The notes under the pieces: model-generated
The model's database searches: none
The model's input: the letters and a program-made list of their open reading frames with translations, nothing else
What the model was told of the DNA's origin: nothing
Program-made: the position numbers and the translations under genes
From: QHXW01 sp035297145
GTDB taxonomy: Bacteria; Acidobacteriota; Terriglobia; Bryobacterales; Bryobacteraceae
Assembly: GCA_035297145.1 (NCBI GenBank)
Contig: DATGZN010000019.1
Span: 15,297-79,296 of the forward strand
Reading direction: 5' to 3'
Length of the DNA: 64,000 nucleotides
Shown here: positions 45,669 through 54,192 of the stretch, one piece after another
How positions within the stretch are numbered: position 1 is the stretch's first letter
Layout of the letters: every line of letters starts with the position of its first letter

Positions 45669-48665
45669 ATGCGTGTTTCATGGCTAAGGTTCCTGGCCCA
45701 GTTCTCGATTACCGCTTTAGTCACCACCTGCGCATGGGCGCAACCAGGCTGCCCGGCGATCAACTTCCAAACCTCGGTCTTGGCGAATTCACGGCCCACC
45801 GATTTCTCGAATGTCTTTCTCGTAAGCCAGAGTGACGGATCGTACACGGGGTACGAGACGACCCAGGGCCCACCGTACACCGTCATCGCGACGACTCCGA
45901 ACTACCAGAAGCAATTGACCGCGTGTCTGCCGAGCCATGCTGCGCGGCCGCCGCTGGCTGCGCCGACCGGCACGGGTAACGTGCCTGGGGCGCCTTCGCA
46001 ACCGCAGGCGTTCGCGCGGCTGAGTTCCGGCAATTATCTTGTGGTGAATCCCGATTTGAGCAAGCCGGGTTCTGTCAGCACGGTTGCGCTATTTGATCCG
46101 GAACTGAATTTCATCTCACAAAGCCAATTGCCCGTGTTCGCCGGCTCCGCCATTCTGGCTGACGTCAATGGGGACGGGATTCCGGATCTGGTCGGGCTGA
46201 CCGTGGTGGTGAACGGCAAGGAGCTTCAGGGAACAGCAACTCTCGTTATCCTTCTTGGTAAAGCGGATGGCAGTTTCGAATTTAAGGCGAGCCATCAGCT
46301 CATGGGTACCAACTTTAGTTCGGCAACGTTCGCCGTAGGGGATCTGAATGGCGATCACAAGCCGGATGTAGTTGTTGCCAGCCAGGGGTTTTTGAATTCT
46401 GGTGGTACGATCTCCGTTCTCCTGGGCAATGGCGACGGCACTTTTCAGCCTGAGCGAGTGGCCTATACCAGCGCCACTGCACCATACGCGGTGGCGATCG
46501 CCGATTTGAATGGCGATGGAAAAGCAGACCTGGCGTTTACTCGGAGTGGCGGCCTGGGGGTTGCACTGGGGAATGGCGACGGCACATTCGCGACACCCGA
46601 CACCTACCAGACCCTCGGCACGTTACCCAACGTTTACCCCACTCTCGCGATTGGCGATGTAAACGGCGATGGCATTCCGGACATCGTTACCAGCGGCGTC
46701 TCAATCTTTTTCGGAGACGGAACGGGCAAATTTCCGAAGCGGCAGGATTACCTGGTTCCATACACTAACGGTGGAATTATTCTTACCGATGTTGACGGAG
46801 ATGGTGGAATCGATATCGTCGAAGGGTCCGGCAATGCGCTCATATTTTCCCCGAGTTGGATCTTATTCGATCGCGGTGATGGAACCTACTTGGGACCAAA
46901 GGTTAGCCTGGCGGCGACATCGAACATTGCGGAAACGTTGGTGAGTGGTGATTTTGACAGCGACGGGATCCCAGATCTGGTGTCTCTCAACGGTTCCGGA
47001 ACTGATGTCTTGGCAGGGGATGGCGCCGGGCACTTCAGCTCGACGTATCGATATGACTTTAACTCAGGCACGCCGGGTGCACTGGCTTCTACGGCGGGTC
47101 TTGTGGTCGGGGACTTCAACAACGATGGTAAGCTCGACTTCGCGGCCGGGTATCAGACGAGTCCAGGTTCCGGGATAGTAGCGGTATTCTTCGGCCGCGG
47201 AGACGGAACATTTCAGCAGCCCGTGAAAACCACAATACCTTCCGGCGCAGTGTCCCTGGCAACCGGCGACTTCAATGGAGATGGAAAGCTGGATCTCGCT
47301 GTTGTCACGCGAACTGGATTAGGCGCTTCGCAAGACGCCATTCTGATCCTCATCGGCAAAGGTGATGGGACGTTCTCGGCTCCCCTCTCATATCCGGCTG
47401 CGGCTGACGTCAGTTCGGTGGTCGTGGGCGATTTCAATAATGATGGAAAACCGGACTTGGCCGTGGTTAACACGTATGGGGGAACGGGGGACCCTTCCTC
47501 CACCATCGGTTTCCTGTTAGGTAAAGGGGACGGCACCTTCACAACCGGGACGAGCATCCCAATCCCCGATCTGTTCGTGATCGCTGTTGGAGATCTTAAC
47601 CATGATGGAAAGCTCGATATCGCCGCGGGAACCACAGGCGGATTGACAATTTTCTTAGGTCGCGGTGATGGCACCTTCACAACGGGAGCCGTTTACTCGA
47701 ATGTCGCGGGCAGTTCGGTATTGACCGATCTCAACGGAGACGGCAACCTGGACTTGCTTCTCGGCACGGCTTATCTTCCCGGCAACGGGGACGGCACTTT
47801 CCAGCCGCCTGTCCCGCTATTTGGCAATTCGAGCAGCTTTTATTCCCTCGGTGGTCCCCTGATTGCCGCCGATTTAAATCACGATAGCAAGATCGATCTT
47901 GTGGGGATAACGACGCTAGGTGTCGTGAGCTTTCTGAATATTTCCCAGCCTCAGCCGGCGGTGACGGTGGTATCGAGTGCGAGCTTTACGTTTGGGCCGG
48001 TAGCGCCGGAATCGTTGGCTACAGCTTTCGGCAACAACCTGGCGACGAGCAGGGCGACCGCTCCTCTTGGCCAGCCATTCCCGACCATGCTAGGCGGGAA
48101 TACGGTGAACGTGCAGGATGCATCGGGTGCAACGCGGCCGGCGCAACTGCTTTATGTTTCGCCAGGGCAGGTGAATTTCGTAATTCCCGCGGGCACGAGC
48201 AACGGCGCCGCGACCGTGACGATCACAAACCCAGAAGCAACGAGCCGGGCACTGTCGGCGCAGGTGCAGATCGCGCCGGTAGAGCCCGCGATGTTCATGC
48301 TAAATGCCAACGGGCTCGCGGCGGCTTATGCGACGCTGATGGCGCCAGGTCAGCAGCCGGCTTACGAGTCAGTGTTCATGCTGCAGAGCGGCAGTCCGGT
48401 GGCTGCGCCGTTCAGCCTGGGGACGACAAGTCAACAGGCGTACCTGACGCTATATGGAACCGGGTTCCGCAATGCGGGTGGAGTGACGGTGGAGATTCAA
48501 GGGCTGAACGCGCCGGTGAGTTCGTCAAGGCCGGTGAACGGGATCGATGGCCTGGATCAAGTGACGGTCATGCTGCCGCGGGCGCTTGCAGGAAGCGGCG
48601 ATGTGAACATCGTGGTGACGGCGGCTGGACTTGCGGCGAATACGGTTCAGGTGACGATCCAGTAA
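45669..48665 (+). CDS. Giant secreted FG-GAP/VCBS repeat protein with Solibacter-type C-terminal domain
   Basis: 998 residues. Signal peptide to about residue 25 (FLAQFSITALVTTCAWAQ). Residues ~130-760 contain about ten FG-GAP/VCBS repeats with the Ca2+-binding DxNxDGxxD loop (DVNGDGIPD, DLNGDHKPD, DLNGDGKAD, DFNNDGKLD and more), each followed by LLGNGDGTF-like turns, forming one or more beta-propellers. The last ~240 residues (ASFTFGPVAPESLATAFGNN and onward, VTVMLPRALAGSGDVNIVVT) match the TIGR03437-type domain peculiar to Solibacter relatives, probably a cell-surface or export module. Adhesion or polysaccharide binding is likely. Confidence 0.9.
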   Translation: MRVSWLRFLAQFSITALVTTCAWAQPGCPAINFQTSVLANSRPTDFSNVFLVSQSDGSYTGYETTQGPPYTVIATTPNYQKQLTACLPSHAARPPLAAPTGTGNVPGAPSQPQAFARLSSGNYLVVNPDLSKPGSVSTVALFDPELNFISQSQLPVFAGSAILADVNGDGIPDLVGLTVVVNGKELQGTATLVILLGKADGSFEFKASHQLMGTNFSSATFAVGDLNGDHKPDVVVASQGFLNSGGTISVLLGNGDGTFQPERVAYTSATAPYAVAIADLNGDGKADLAFTRSGGLGVALGNGDGTFATPDTYQTLGTLPNVYPTLAIGDVNGDGIPDIVTSGVSIFFGDGTGKFPKRQDYLVPYTNGGIILTDVDGDGGIDIVEGSGNALIFSPSWILFDRGDGTYLGPKVSLAATSNIAETLVSGDFDSDGIPDLVSLNGSGTDVLAGDGAGHFSSTYRYDFNSGTPGALASTAGLVVGDFNNDGKLDFAAGYQTSPGSGIVAVFFGRGDGTFQQPVKTTIPSGAVSLATGDFNGDGKLDLAVVTRTGLGASQDAILILIGKGDGTFSAPLSYPAAADVSSVVVGDFNNDGKPDLAVVNTYGGTGDPSSTIGFLLGKGDGTFTTGTSIPIPDLFVIAVGDLNHDGKLDIAAGTTGGLTIFLGRGDGTFTTGAVYSNVAGSSVLTDLNGDGNLDLLLGTAYLPGNGDGTFQPPVPLFGNSSSFYSLGGPLIAADLNHDSKIDLVGITTLGVVSFLNISQPQPAVTVVSSASFTFGPVAPESLATAFGNNLATSRATAPLGQPFPTMLGGNTVNVQDASGATRPAQLLYVSPGQVNFVIPAGTSNGAATVTITNPEATSRALSAQVQIAPVEPAMFMLNANGLAAAYATLMAPGQQPAYESVFMLQSGSPVAAPFSLGTTSQQAYLTLYGTGFRNAGGVTVEIQGLNAPVSSSRPVNGIDGLDQVTVMLPRALAGSGDVNIVVTAAGLAANTVQVTIQ

Positions 48666-48734
48666 AATTGTGCGCTCGTCGACCGGCAAGTTCTAGAATA
48701 AAAACTTGGCGGGTGCGTGTGCGGCCCGCGGTTT

Positions 48735-49799
48735 ATGACCCGCAGGGAATTGCTGCTGCTGCCCGCTGCCGGCCCCATTTTCGGTGAAGTGCTCTCATCC
48801 TCGGAGCCGCAGAATTTTACCTTCCCGCTCGATGGCATCACCGGATCCATTACTCCCCCCGATCGCTTTTTTGCGCGCGACCATTTCCGCGAACCTGAAG
48901 TGTCGTTGAGTACGTGGCGGCTTAAGGTGGAAGGGCGCGTGGAGCGGCCGATCGAGCTGACGCTTTCCGACATTCTGGAATCTCCCACCAAGCAACTGGA
49001 GGCGCTGCTCGAGTGCGCGGGCAGCCCACCCGATGGCACGGCGGCGAGCACTGCGGTGTGGGAGGGAGTGCCGATGGGCCGCATCCTGGAACAGGCAGGA
49101 GTTGCGCGCGACGCGCGGTCGGTGATGCTTGAGGGAGCGGATTCCGGGCGGCTGCTGCAGAATTCGCCGCAGCTTCCATACTGCCAGATCGTGTCTCTGG
49201 AGAAATGTATGCGGCCCGAAAGCTTGCTGGCGTTCCGGCAGAACGGGCAGTTCCTGCCACGGCGCAGTGGTTTTCCGGCACGCGCGCTGTTCCCGGGCTG
49301 GTATGGGATGGATTCGGTGAAGTGGCTCCAACGGTTAGTTGTACTGGGGCCAGGGGACGCGGCGCCGAATTTTGAAGCGAGCGGCATGAGCAAGCTCTAC
49401 AACCGGCTGCTCAAGCAGCCGAGCGGAGAGGTGAACGTCACGCGGTTGAGCGAGGTGCTAGTGAAGTCGGCGATTGCCTGGCCGCAAGATCACGCCAAGC
49501 TGCCGGCCGGGCGGCACGTGATTCGCGGCTTCGCGTGGACGGGTGAGGGCCTGATACGCCGTGTGGAATTAAGTGCGGATGCGGGCGGCGCCTGGGCGCC
49601 CGCGGAGTTCGAAGCGCCGCCAAGGCCATTCACCTGGTTGCGCTGGAAGTATTTGTGGAACGCAGGGCCGGGCGAGCACGTGCTGATGAGCCGCGCCACC
49701 GACGACGCGGGCCGGCCGCAGCCGCTCAAGCGCGATCATGCGCGGAAGGACGGTTATGAGCTGAATTTCTGCTTGCCGGTGCACTGTTCGGTGCGATGA
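48735..49799 (+). CDS. Sulfite-oxidase-fold molybdopterin oxidoreductase, Tat exported
   Basis: 354 residues from the ATG at 48735 (a GTG at 48717 is possible). MTRRELLLLPAAGP is a short twin-arginine-type signal. The molybdopterin domain has LEALLECAGSPPDG with the presumed Mo-ligand Cys near residue 95, and LPYCQIVSLEKCMRPESLLA. In classical sulfite oxidases the Cys is followed by GNxR; here it is GSPP, so the substrate is probably different. A C-terminal dimerisation beta-sandwich (HVIRGFAWTGEGLIRRVELS) is present. Periplasmic. Monocistronic. Confidence 0.8.
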   Translation: MTRRELLLLPAAGPIFGEVLSSSEPQNFTFPLDGITGSITPPDRFFARDHFREPEVSLSTWRLKVEGRVERPIELTLSDILESPTKQLEALLECAGSPPDGTAASTAVWEGVPMGRILEQAGVARDARSVMLEGADSGRLLQNSPQLPYCQIVSLEKCMRPESLLAFRQNGQFLPRRSGFPARALFPGWYGMDSVKWLQRLVVLGPGDAAPNFEASGMSKLYNRLLKQPSGEVNVTRLSEVLVKSAIAWPQDHAKLPAGRHVIRGFAWTGEGLIRRVELSADAGGAWAPAEFEAPPRPFTWLRWKYLWNAGPGEHVLMSRATDDAGRPQPLKRDHARKDGYELNFCLPVHCSVR

Positions 49800-49806
49800 G
49801 AAGGAA

Positions 49807-49824
49807 GGCCGGGCGTGCCCGGCC
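49807..49824. repeat. GGCCGGGC hairpin, second copy
   Basis: GGCCGGGC-GT-GCCCGGCC, the same core as 9525-9544 read in the other orientation. It lies between convergent genes, 7 bp after one stop and 2 bp before the other, where it could act as a bidirectional terminator or mRNA-stabilising hairpin. Confidence 0.6.
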
Positions 49825-49825
49825 A

Positions 49826-50206
49826 CTACGCTTTGTGTCTGGTGGCGCTGATCTTGCCGCTGATTCCGTTGCCGGCCCACTTGCCGTCCATCTTGTCACC
49901 ATCGACGGTCATGGTGACCTCGTAGTCGGCGTCTCGGGTTACGGTAAATGACAGCACGTTGTTCTCGAACTTCACTTTGGAAACGGTCCACTCGCCGTCG
50001 TCGCCCACGAGCTTTGCATTGAGTTTGCCGTCCGCCTCGGTCACGGTCAGGGTGGTGTGCAGTTCGTCGCCATCGGGGGTGACGGAAACGCACTCCCAGG
50101 CGCCGGCGACAGAGTTACCGGCGGCCAGTCCCGCCGTAGCCATCGCCATCAACGCTAGGGCTGCAATCACGCATCGAACTGCTCTGTGGTTTTGCCTGCG
50201 AATCAT
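49826..50206 (-). CDS. Small secreted protein of unknown function
   Basis: 126 residues with signal peptide (VIAALALMAMATAGLAAG) and a strong purine-rich ribosome site (AAGGAAGGAAG). The mature domain (VAGAWECVSVTPDGDELHTT, WTVSKVKFENNVLSFTVTRD, MTVDGDKMDGKWAGNGISGK) is an all-beta, lipocalin-like repeat of GxW and GxxG turns seen in many acidobacterial exported proteins. Function unknown. Confidence 0.75.
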   Translation of the reverse strand: MIRRQNHRAVRCVIAALALMAMATAGLAAGNSVAGAWECVSVTPDGDELHTTLTVTEADGKLNAKLVGDDGEWTVSKVKFENNVLSFTVTRDADYEVTMTVDGDKMDGKWAGNGISGKISATRHKA

Positions 50207-50305
50207 TAAATGCTTCCTTCCTTCATGTAACTTTACAACAGTTTCCGCGGGACAGTGCAGACAGCACCCTGAATCTGTATCTAGCGCCAGACTGAAAAAC
50301 TATTC

Positions 50306-50334
50306 AACGCCGAGGCGCCGAGACGCCGAGGAAA
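50306..50334. repeat. CGCCGAG-type interspersed repeat
   Basis: Three close iterations of CGCCGAG (in AACGCCGAGGCGCCGAGA and CGCCGAGGAAA). It resembles the widespread bacterial CGCAGAG-GCGCAGAG family of intergenic repeats. The rest of 50207-50511 shows no gene. Confidence 0.5.
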
Positions 50335-50511
50335 GCCCCAGAAAACAACCTCGACTTGGCCAGGGTGGTGCACAGGTCTAAGTATCGATTCCTTCGGGGC
50401 GGAGCGAGAGCAAGCTTCCCGCGGGCTCACTTCGTAGTTTAAGAAAAGAGTTGTAAAAAGCGGCAGCCGAGATTTTTGGGCGCCGCCATCATTCGTGAAG
50501 GAGAGCCATCG

Positions 50512-50721
50512 TTGAAACATCCAGTCACCGTCGAACCGCTAACCGAGGCCGTATACCGCCATTTTGTGAAGGCGCCCACGGCACGAGGTAACTACCCCGC
50601 CACGCTGGGGGGTTTTCTTGGCAAGCATCCCGGCGCCTCGCACGGGGTGTTTGATGCCGAAGGCCGTCTGGCCTATATCGGCAAAGAAGCGGACCTGCGC
50701 GCCGCGCACAAGAAACAGTAG
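50512..50721 (+). CDS. Short ORF heading the paralogous cassette operon
   Basis: 69 residues from a TTG at 50512, chosen because AAGGAG lies 8 bases before it; an ATG at 50476 lacks a site. The sequence (VTVEPLTEAVYRHFVKAPTA, LGKHPGASHGVFDAEGRLAY, IGKEADLRAAHKKQ) is soluble and basic at the end. I do not recognise it. It lies 31 bp before the first cassette gene and in the same direction, so it is probably cotranscribed. Confidence 0.5.
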   Translation: MKHPVTVEPLTEAVYRHFVKAPTARGNYPATLGGFLGKHPGASHGVFDAEGRLAYIGKEADLRAAHKKQ

Positions 50722-50752
50722 TCGATTTTAATCATCAAGGAGAACTCATAGA

Positions 50753-51088
50753 ATGCTCGTATTGACCCCGTCGGCGGCGTCAGGTCCGTTCACGGTTTCC
50801 GGTGCGCCTGCGCCCATTGCGTCGTCATCGACTCTGGTGAATCAACTTTCGGTCAAGCCGCGGCTCGGGCAGTGGTCGAAGGTCCTGATCGGCGGCCCTA
50901 ATCTTGGCGCCGATGAAAGCAACGCCATGGCAATCCTCTATCCGGTTCCCAATGGCGGCCAAGCGGATGCCTTCGTGATCCAGGACCAGGGCGGCCAGAA
51001 CACCATCGATCTGAGCCAGATTTACGTTTACGCGACGATTCCGGGCGACTCGCCCATGGTGGAGGCCTTCGGGTACCAGACCGTATGA
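50753..51088 (+). CDS. Cassette protein A1, small beta-rich protein without signal
   Basis: 111 residues, with AAGGAG 10 bases before the ATG. No signal peptide. Its C-terminal ~75 residues (LSVKPRLGQWSKVLIGGPNL, NAMAILYPVPNGG, NTIDLSQIYVYATIPGDSP) align with the same region of its neighbour B1 (VRIQAHPGQEGKIAIGG, NTIDLSQIYVCPEIAGETP) and with A2 and B2, so four genes in a row share one domain. The (I/V)GG followed by DLSxIYV pattern also recalls small phage-virion beta proteins. Overlaps B1 by 4 bp (ATGA). Function unknown. Confidence 0.75.
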   Translation: MLVLTPSAASGPFTVSGAPAPIASSSTLVNQLSVKPRLGQWSKVLIGGPNLGADESNAMAILYPVPNGGQADAFVIQDQGGQNTIDLSQIYVYATIPGDSPMVEAFGYQTV

Positions 51089-51564
51089 ACAGGCGCGAAC
51101 TAATTCAAAAAGCATTGGGCATGGGAGCGGCCGCGCTGGCGGTGAGCCAGTTGAGAGGACAGAGCGCCGCCAGCCAATACAACGGACCGGCCGGCGGATC
51201 CCGCGGCTCGCAACTAGTCACGATTCTCACGGGCCCATTGAACACTTCAAGCCAGCCGAACGGCGTGGCACCTCTCGCTGCGGCACCGCAGTATGCCACC
51301 TACGTACGGATTCAGGCGCACCCGGGTCAGGAAGGCAAGATCGCAATTGGCGGGCCGGCGATGGCGAGCACATCCGGCAGCGTCGCCGATTCTTCGTTCC
51401 TCGAGCTGTGGCCCAACTGGGACGCGAGCTTCGATAACGGCCGCTCGGATTCGTGGATCCTCAGCGATCCGAAGTGGCTCAACACGATCGACCTGAGCCA
51501 GATCTACGTGTGCCCGGAGATCGCCGGGGAGACTCCGATCGTCACGGCGTTTCAGTTGGTGTAA
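51085..51564 (+). CDS. Cassette protein B1, Tat-exported paralogue of A
   Basis: 159 residues. The N terminus MNRRELIQKALGMGAAALAV is a twin-arginine-type signal, cut near LRGQS. The shared domain begins near residue 72 and ends in TIDLSQIYVCPEIAGETPIV, with an insert (WPNWDASFDNGRSDSWILSD) missing from A. The ATGA overlap with A1 suggests equimolar synthesis. Since A has no signal while B has, A may be exported as a hitchhiker bound to B; that is inference. Confidence 0.75.
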   Translation: MNRRELIQKALGMGAAALAVSQLRGQSAASQYNGPAGGSRGSQLVTILTGPLNTSSQPNGVAPLAAAPQYATYVRIQAHPGQEGKIAIGGPAMASTSGSVADSSFLELWPNWDASFDNGRSDSWILSDPKWLNTIDLSQIYVCPEIAGETPIVTAFQLV

Positions 51565-51572
51565 ACGCCAGC

Positions 51573-51911
51573 ATGCCGATGCTGGTGATGTCTCCGTCGG
51601 GCCTCGGACCGGTGCAGGTGTCGGGTGCACCGGTCCCGCTACTCGCTCGATCGTGGATGGTGACCAAGCTCACGATCAAGCCGAAGCTGGGCCAATGGTC
51701 GAAAATCCTGGTGGGCGGAGCGGATCTTCTGCCGGATGAAGGCAATGCCATCGCGGTGCTCTAACCGGTCCCCAATGGCGGCGAGGCGGATGCCTTCAGC
51801 GTGCAGGATCCGAACGGAAAGAACAGTATCGACATCAGCCAGATCTACGTCTACACAACCATCCCGGGCGACACACCACTCGTGGACTCTTTCTACTACA
51901 GGACCGTATGA
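51573..51911 (+). pseudogene. Cassette protein A2, interrupted by one in-frame TAA
   Basis: Starts 8 bp after B1. The reading SVMSPSGLGPVQVSGAP-like opening, LTIKPKLGQWSKILVGG and NAIAVL matches A1 closely, then TAA (51762-51764) stands where A1 has Tyr (AILYPVPNGG). After the stop the same frame continues with PVPNGGEADAFSVQDPNGKN, SIDISQIYVYTTIPGDTPLV to TGA at 51911, full length at 112 codons. One base change (TAT or TAC to TAA) explains it. The intact 3' half suggests recent loss, readthrough or a sequencing error. Confidence 0.8.
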
Positions 51912-52384
51912 ACCGCCGCGAGCTGTTCGGAAAATTGCTGGGGGTGGGAGCGATCGCGATCACGACTTGCGCGATCGAAGCGTCGAGCGACGGCAGTTAC
52001 AACGGCCCTCCTGGCGGATCGAGGGGCAGCAAGCTGGTTGCGGTCATATCCAGACCGTTCTCCACGGCGAGCGATCCGGTCGGGCTGCTGAATCTCAGGC
52101 AGATCCCGCAGTTCGTGGCGTATTTGAGAATTCAGGTGCATCCGGGGCAACATGGAAAGGTCGTACTCGCGAGCTCCAGCATCTACAACTCGTGGAATCA
52201 TTTTGCCGACGCCGGTTTCGCGGAGCTATGGCCAAACTATGACGGCAGCACGGACAACGGGCGGTCCGACACCTGGATCATGCAGGACGTGAACTGGCAG
52301 AACACCATCAACCTGGCCGACATTTATGTCTATACGGAGATCTGGGGTGAGACGCCATTGGTGACGGCGTATCAGTTGGTGTAA
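51908..52384 (+). CDS. Cassette protein B2, Tat-exported
   Basis: 158 residues, overlapping A2 by ATGA just as B1 overlaps A1. Signal MNRRELFGKLLGVGAIAITT. It aligns with B1 along its length (SYNGPPGGSRGSKLVAVISR against QYNGPAGGSRGSQLVTILTG; NGRSDTWIMQDVNWQNTINL against NGRSDSWILSDPKWLNTIDL), at roughly half identity by eye. So an A-B pair was duplicated in tandem and has diverged. Unlike A2, it is intact. Confidence 0.75.
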   Translation: MNRRELFGKLLGVGAIAITTCAIEASSDGSYNGPPGGSRGSKLVAVISRPFSTASDPVGLLNLRQIPQFVAYLRIQVHPGQHGKVVLASSSIYNSWNHFADAGFAELWPNYDGSTDNGRSDTWIMQDVNWQNTINLADIYVYTEIWGETPLVTAYQLV

Positions 52385-52459
52385 AGGCAGGCGCTGAACA
52401 CCGCTCCCTTTGGTTGCGGCTCGGTCCAAGCGACTGCATGCGTCAGGATTCAGCCAAAA

Positions 52460-53590
52460 TTACAGTTCCTCGGGGGCAGAGCCAAGCTTGACGCTGATCT
52501 TTTGCGAGTGTCCGTTCCGGTAGACGGTCAGCTCCAGGGTGTCGCCGGCATGCTTGTGGTTTAGGGTTCGCTGCAAATCGTCATCGCGAGTGACGGGTTT
52601 GCCTTCGATGGCGATGATCAGGTCACCGCCGATGCCCAGCTCCACGTTGCCCACGACTACCACACGACGCGGGCCGTGAATTCCAGCCTCCTCGGCGGCG
52701 GAGTTGATCTCCACCTGCTGGACTAAAAGCCCACCCTCGGCGGGAAGATCCAGCGCCTGCGCCAGGTCTCCCTGCACCTGCACGGTTTTGACTCCGAGGA
52801 ACGGGCGGGCGACGTGGCCACGGGTCTCCTCCAGCATTGCCTTGGCGCGGTTGATGGGCATGGCGAAACCTATTCCGATATTTCCTTGCGGCCCATAAAT
52901 CGCGGTGTTGATGCCGATGACGTTGCCGTGAGAATCGAGCAGGGGACCTCCACTGTTGCCCGGATTGATGGCAGCATCGGTCTGAATCATATGCTCGAGC
53001 TTTCGATCGTTCTCGTCGGAGATCGAACGGTCGAGCGAACTGACGATGCCGGTGGTGAGCGTGCCCTCCAGACCGAAGGGATTGCCGATAGCCAGCACCT
53101 TTTGGCCGACTTGTAGCGGGTCGGAATCGCCCAGCCGGAGAACCGGGAGGCTCTCGCGCGGCTCGATCTTGACCAGAGCCAGATCATTGCTATGGTCGGT
53201 GAACATCACGCGGGCCTTGTACTGTTTCTTGTTGGCCAGGGTCACGGTGAGCTGGTGGCCGCCGGATACGACGTGGTGGTTAGTGAGAATCCTTCCATCG
53301 GGACTGATGATGAATCCAGAGCCAGTATCCTTGCCCGGGTAAACCTGGAAGAACCAGCCCTCGCGATAAACGATGCTGGTGATGTTGACGGTTGCCATGT
53401 GTGCGGTTTTGTAGATATCGATGTTGTTCATCTCGTCGGTCGAGAATCCCGCCGTGTTGGCCGCCGCTGGCGTATACCAACTGCTGGTGGTGCGGCGCAC
53501 GAACTGCCCGATGTTCCAGTGCGCCACCGAGGTGACGTAGTAAAAGCCGGCCACCAGAATCAGGGCCCAAAGCAGCGAACGTAGTCTCAT
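52460..53590 (-). CDS. HtrA/DegP-type serine protease with PDZ domain
   Basis: 376 residues. One N-terminal helix (LLWALILVAGFYYVTSVAHW) anchors it in the inner membrane facing the periplasm. The trypsin-like triad is His in LTNHHVVSGG (near residue 104), Asp in SNDLALVKI (near 138) and Ser in NPGNSGGPLLD (near 212), all intact. A single PDZ domain follows (GLLVQQVEINSAAEEAGIHG, GDLIIAIEGKPVTRDDDLQR). It removes or refolds damaged envelope proteins. Last gene of folD-coaE-htrA; its start overlaps the coaE stop by 4 bp. Confidence 0.93.
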   Translation of the reverse strand: MRLRSLLWALILVAGFYYVTSVAHWNIGQFVRRTTSSWYTPAAANTAGFSTDEMNNIDIYKTAHMATVNITSIVYREGWFFQVYPGKDTGSGFIISPDGRILTNHHVVSGGHQLTVTLANKKQYKARVMFTDHSNDLALVKIEPRESLPVLRLGDSDPLQVGQKVLAIGNPFGLEGTLTTGIVSSLDRSISDENDRKLEHMIQTDAAINPGNSGGPLLDSHGNVIGINTAIYGPQGNIGIGFAMPINRAKAMLEETRGHVARPFLGVKTVQVQGDLAQALDLPAEGGLLVQQVEINSAAEEAGIHGPRRVVVVGNVELGIGGDLIIAIEGKPVTRDDDLQRTLNHKHAGDTLELTVYRNGHSQKISVKLGSAPEEL

Positions 53591-54192
53591 ACTTCTATTC
53601 TCCGTAGGGCGTCGTAGACTTCGCGAACGCGGCGCAAGGTCTCCTCCTTGCTGCCCGAGGTGTCGATGACGTAGTGGGCAAACTTCCGTTTCTCTGCCAG
53701 CGGCATCTGGCGGCTCAGCCGAGCCAATACTTCGGCGCGCTCGGTGTGGTCTCGCTTGAGTGAGCGCTCAATCTGCTGTTGCTCCTCACATTCCACCAGA
53801 ATCAGACGGTCGTAATTCTTATAAGTACCGGTCTCGATCAAGATGGCAGCCTCAACTATGACGATACCGCGCGGATCAGACCGCGCGAACTGTTCTATCA
53901 ATTCGTGTTCGCGCCGGAAAACATGCGGATGCACGAGCTGGTTGAGCGTTTCCAGTCGCTGCGGCTTGCCGAACACCTCGGCCGCCAGACGTTTGCGATC
54001 GATCGTTCCGCCTTCATTCAAGATGCCTTGGCCGAACTCGCGCACGACATCCGCATATGCTTCGCCCGACGGAAGCAGGACCCTGTGGCCCAGCTCATCG
54101 GCCTGAATCAGGTGACAGCCAAGTTCCGCCAGCGCTTCGCCGACAAAAGTCTTGCCACAGGCCAAGCCGCCTGTCAGCCCAACTTTTAACAT
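53587..54192 (-). CDS. coaE: Dephospho-CoA kinase
   Basis: 201 residues. Last step of coenzyme A synthesis: phosphorylates the ribose 3'-hydroxyl of dephospho-CoA. P-loop GLTGGLACGKTFV at residues 6-18, then HLIQADELGHRVL with the conserved Asp, the RLAAEVFG and LVHPHVFR segments, and VIVEAAILIETG. Between folD (7-bp overlap) and htrA (4-bp overlap). Confidence 0.95.
   Translation of the reverse strand: MLKVGLTGGLACGKTFVGEALAELGCHLIQADELGHRVLLPSGEAYADVVREFGQGILNEGGTIDRKRLAAEVFGKPQRLETLNQLVHPHVFRREHELIEQFARSDPRGIVIVEAAILIETGTYKNYDRLILVECEEQQQIERSLKRDHTERAEVLARLSRQMPLAEKRKFAHYVIDTSGSKEETLRRVREVYDALRRIEV

Noticed and set aside
46140..47880. Periodic DNA resembling a tandem repeat or CRISPR-like array
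   Set aside because: The period is explained by FG-GAP protein repeats (DxNxDGxxD codons); unit lengths vary and the frame stays open.
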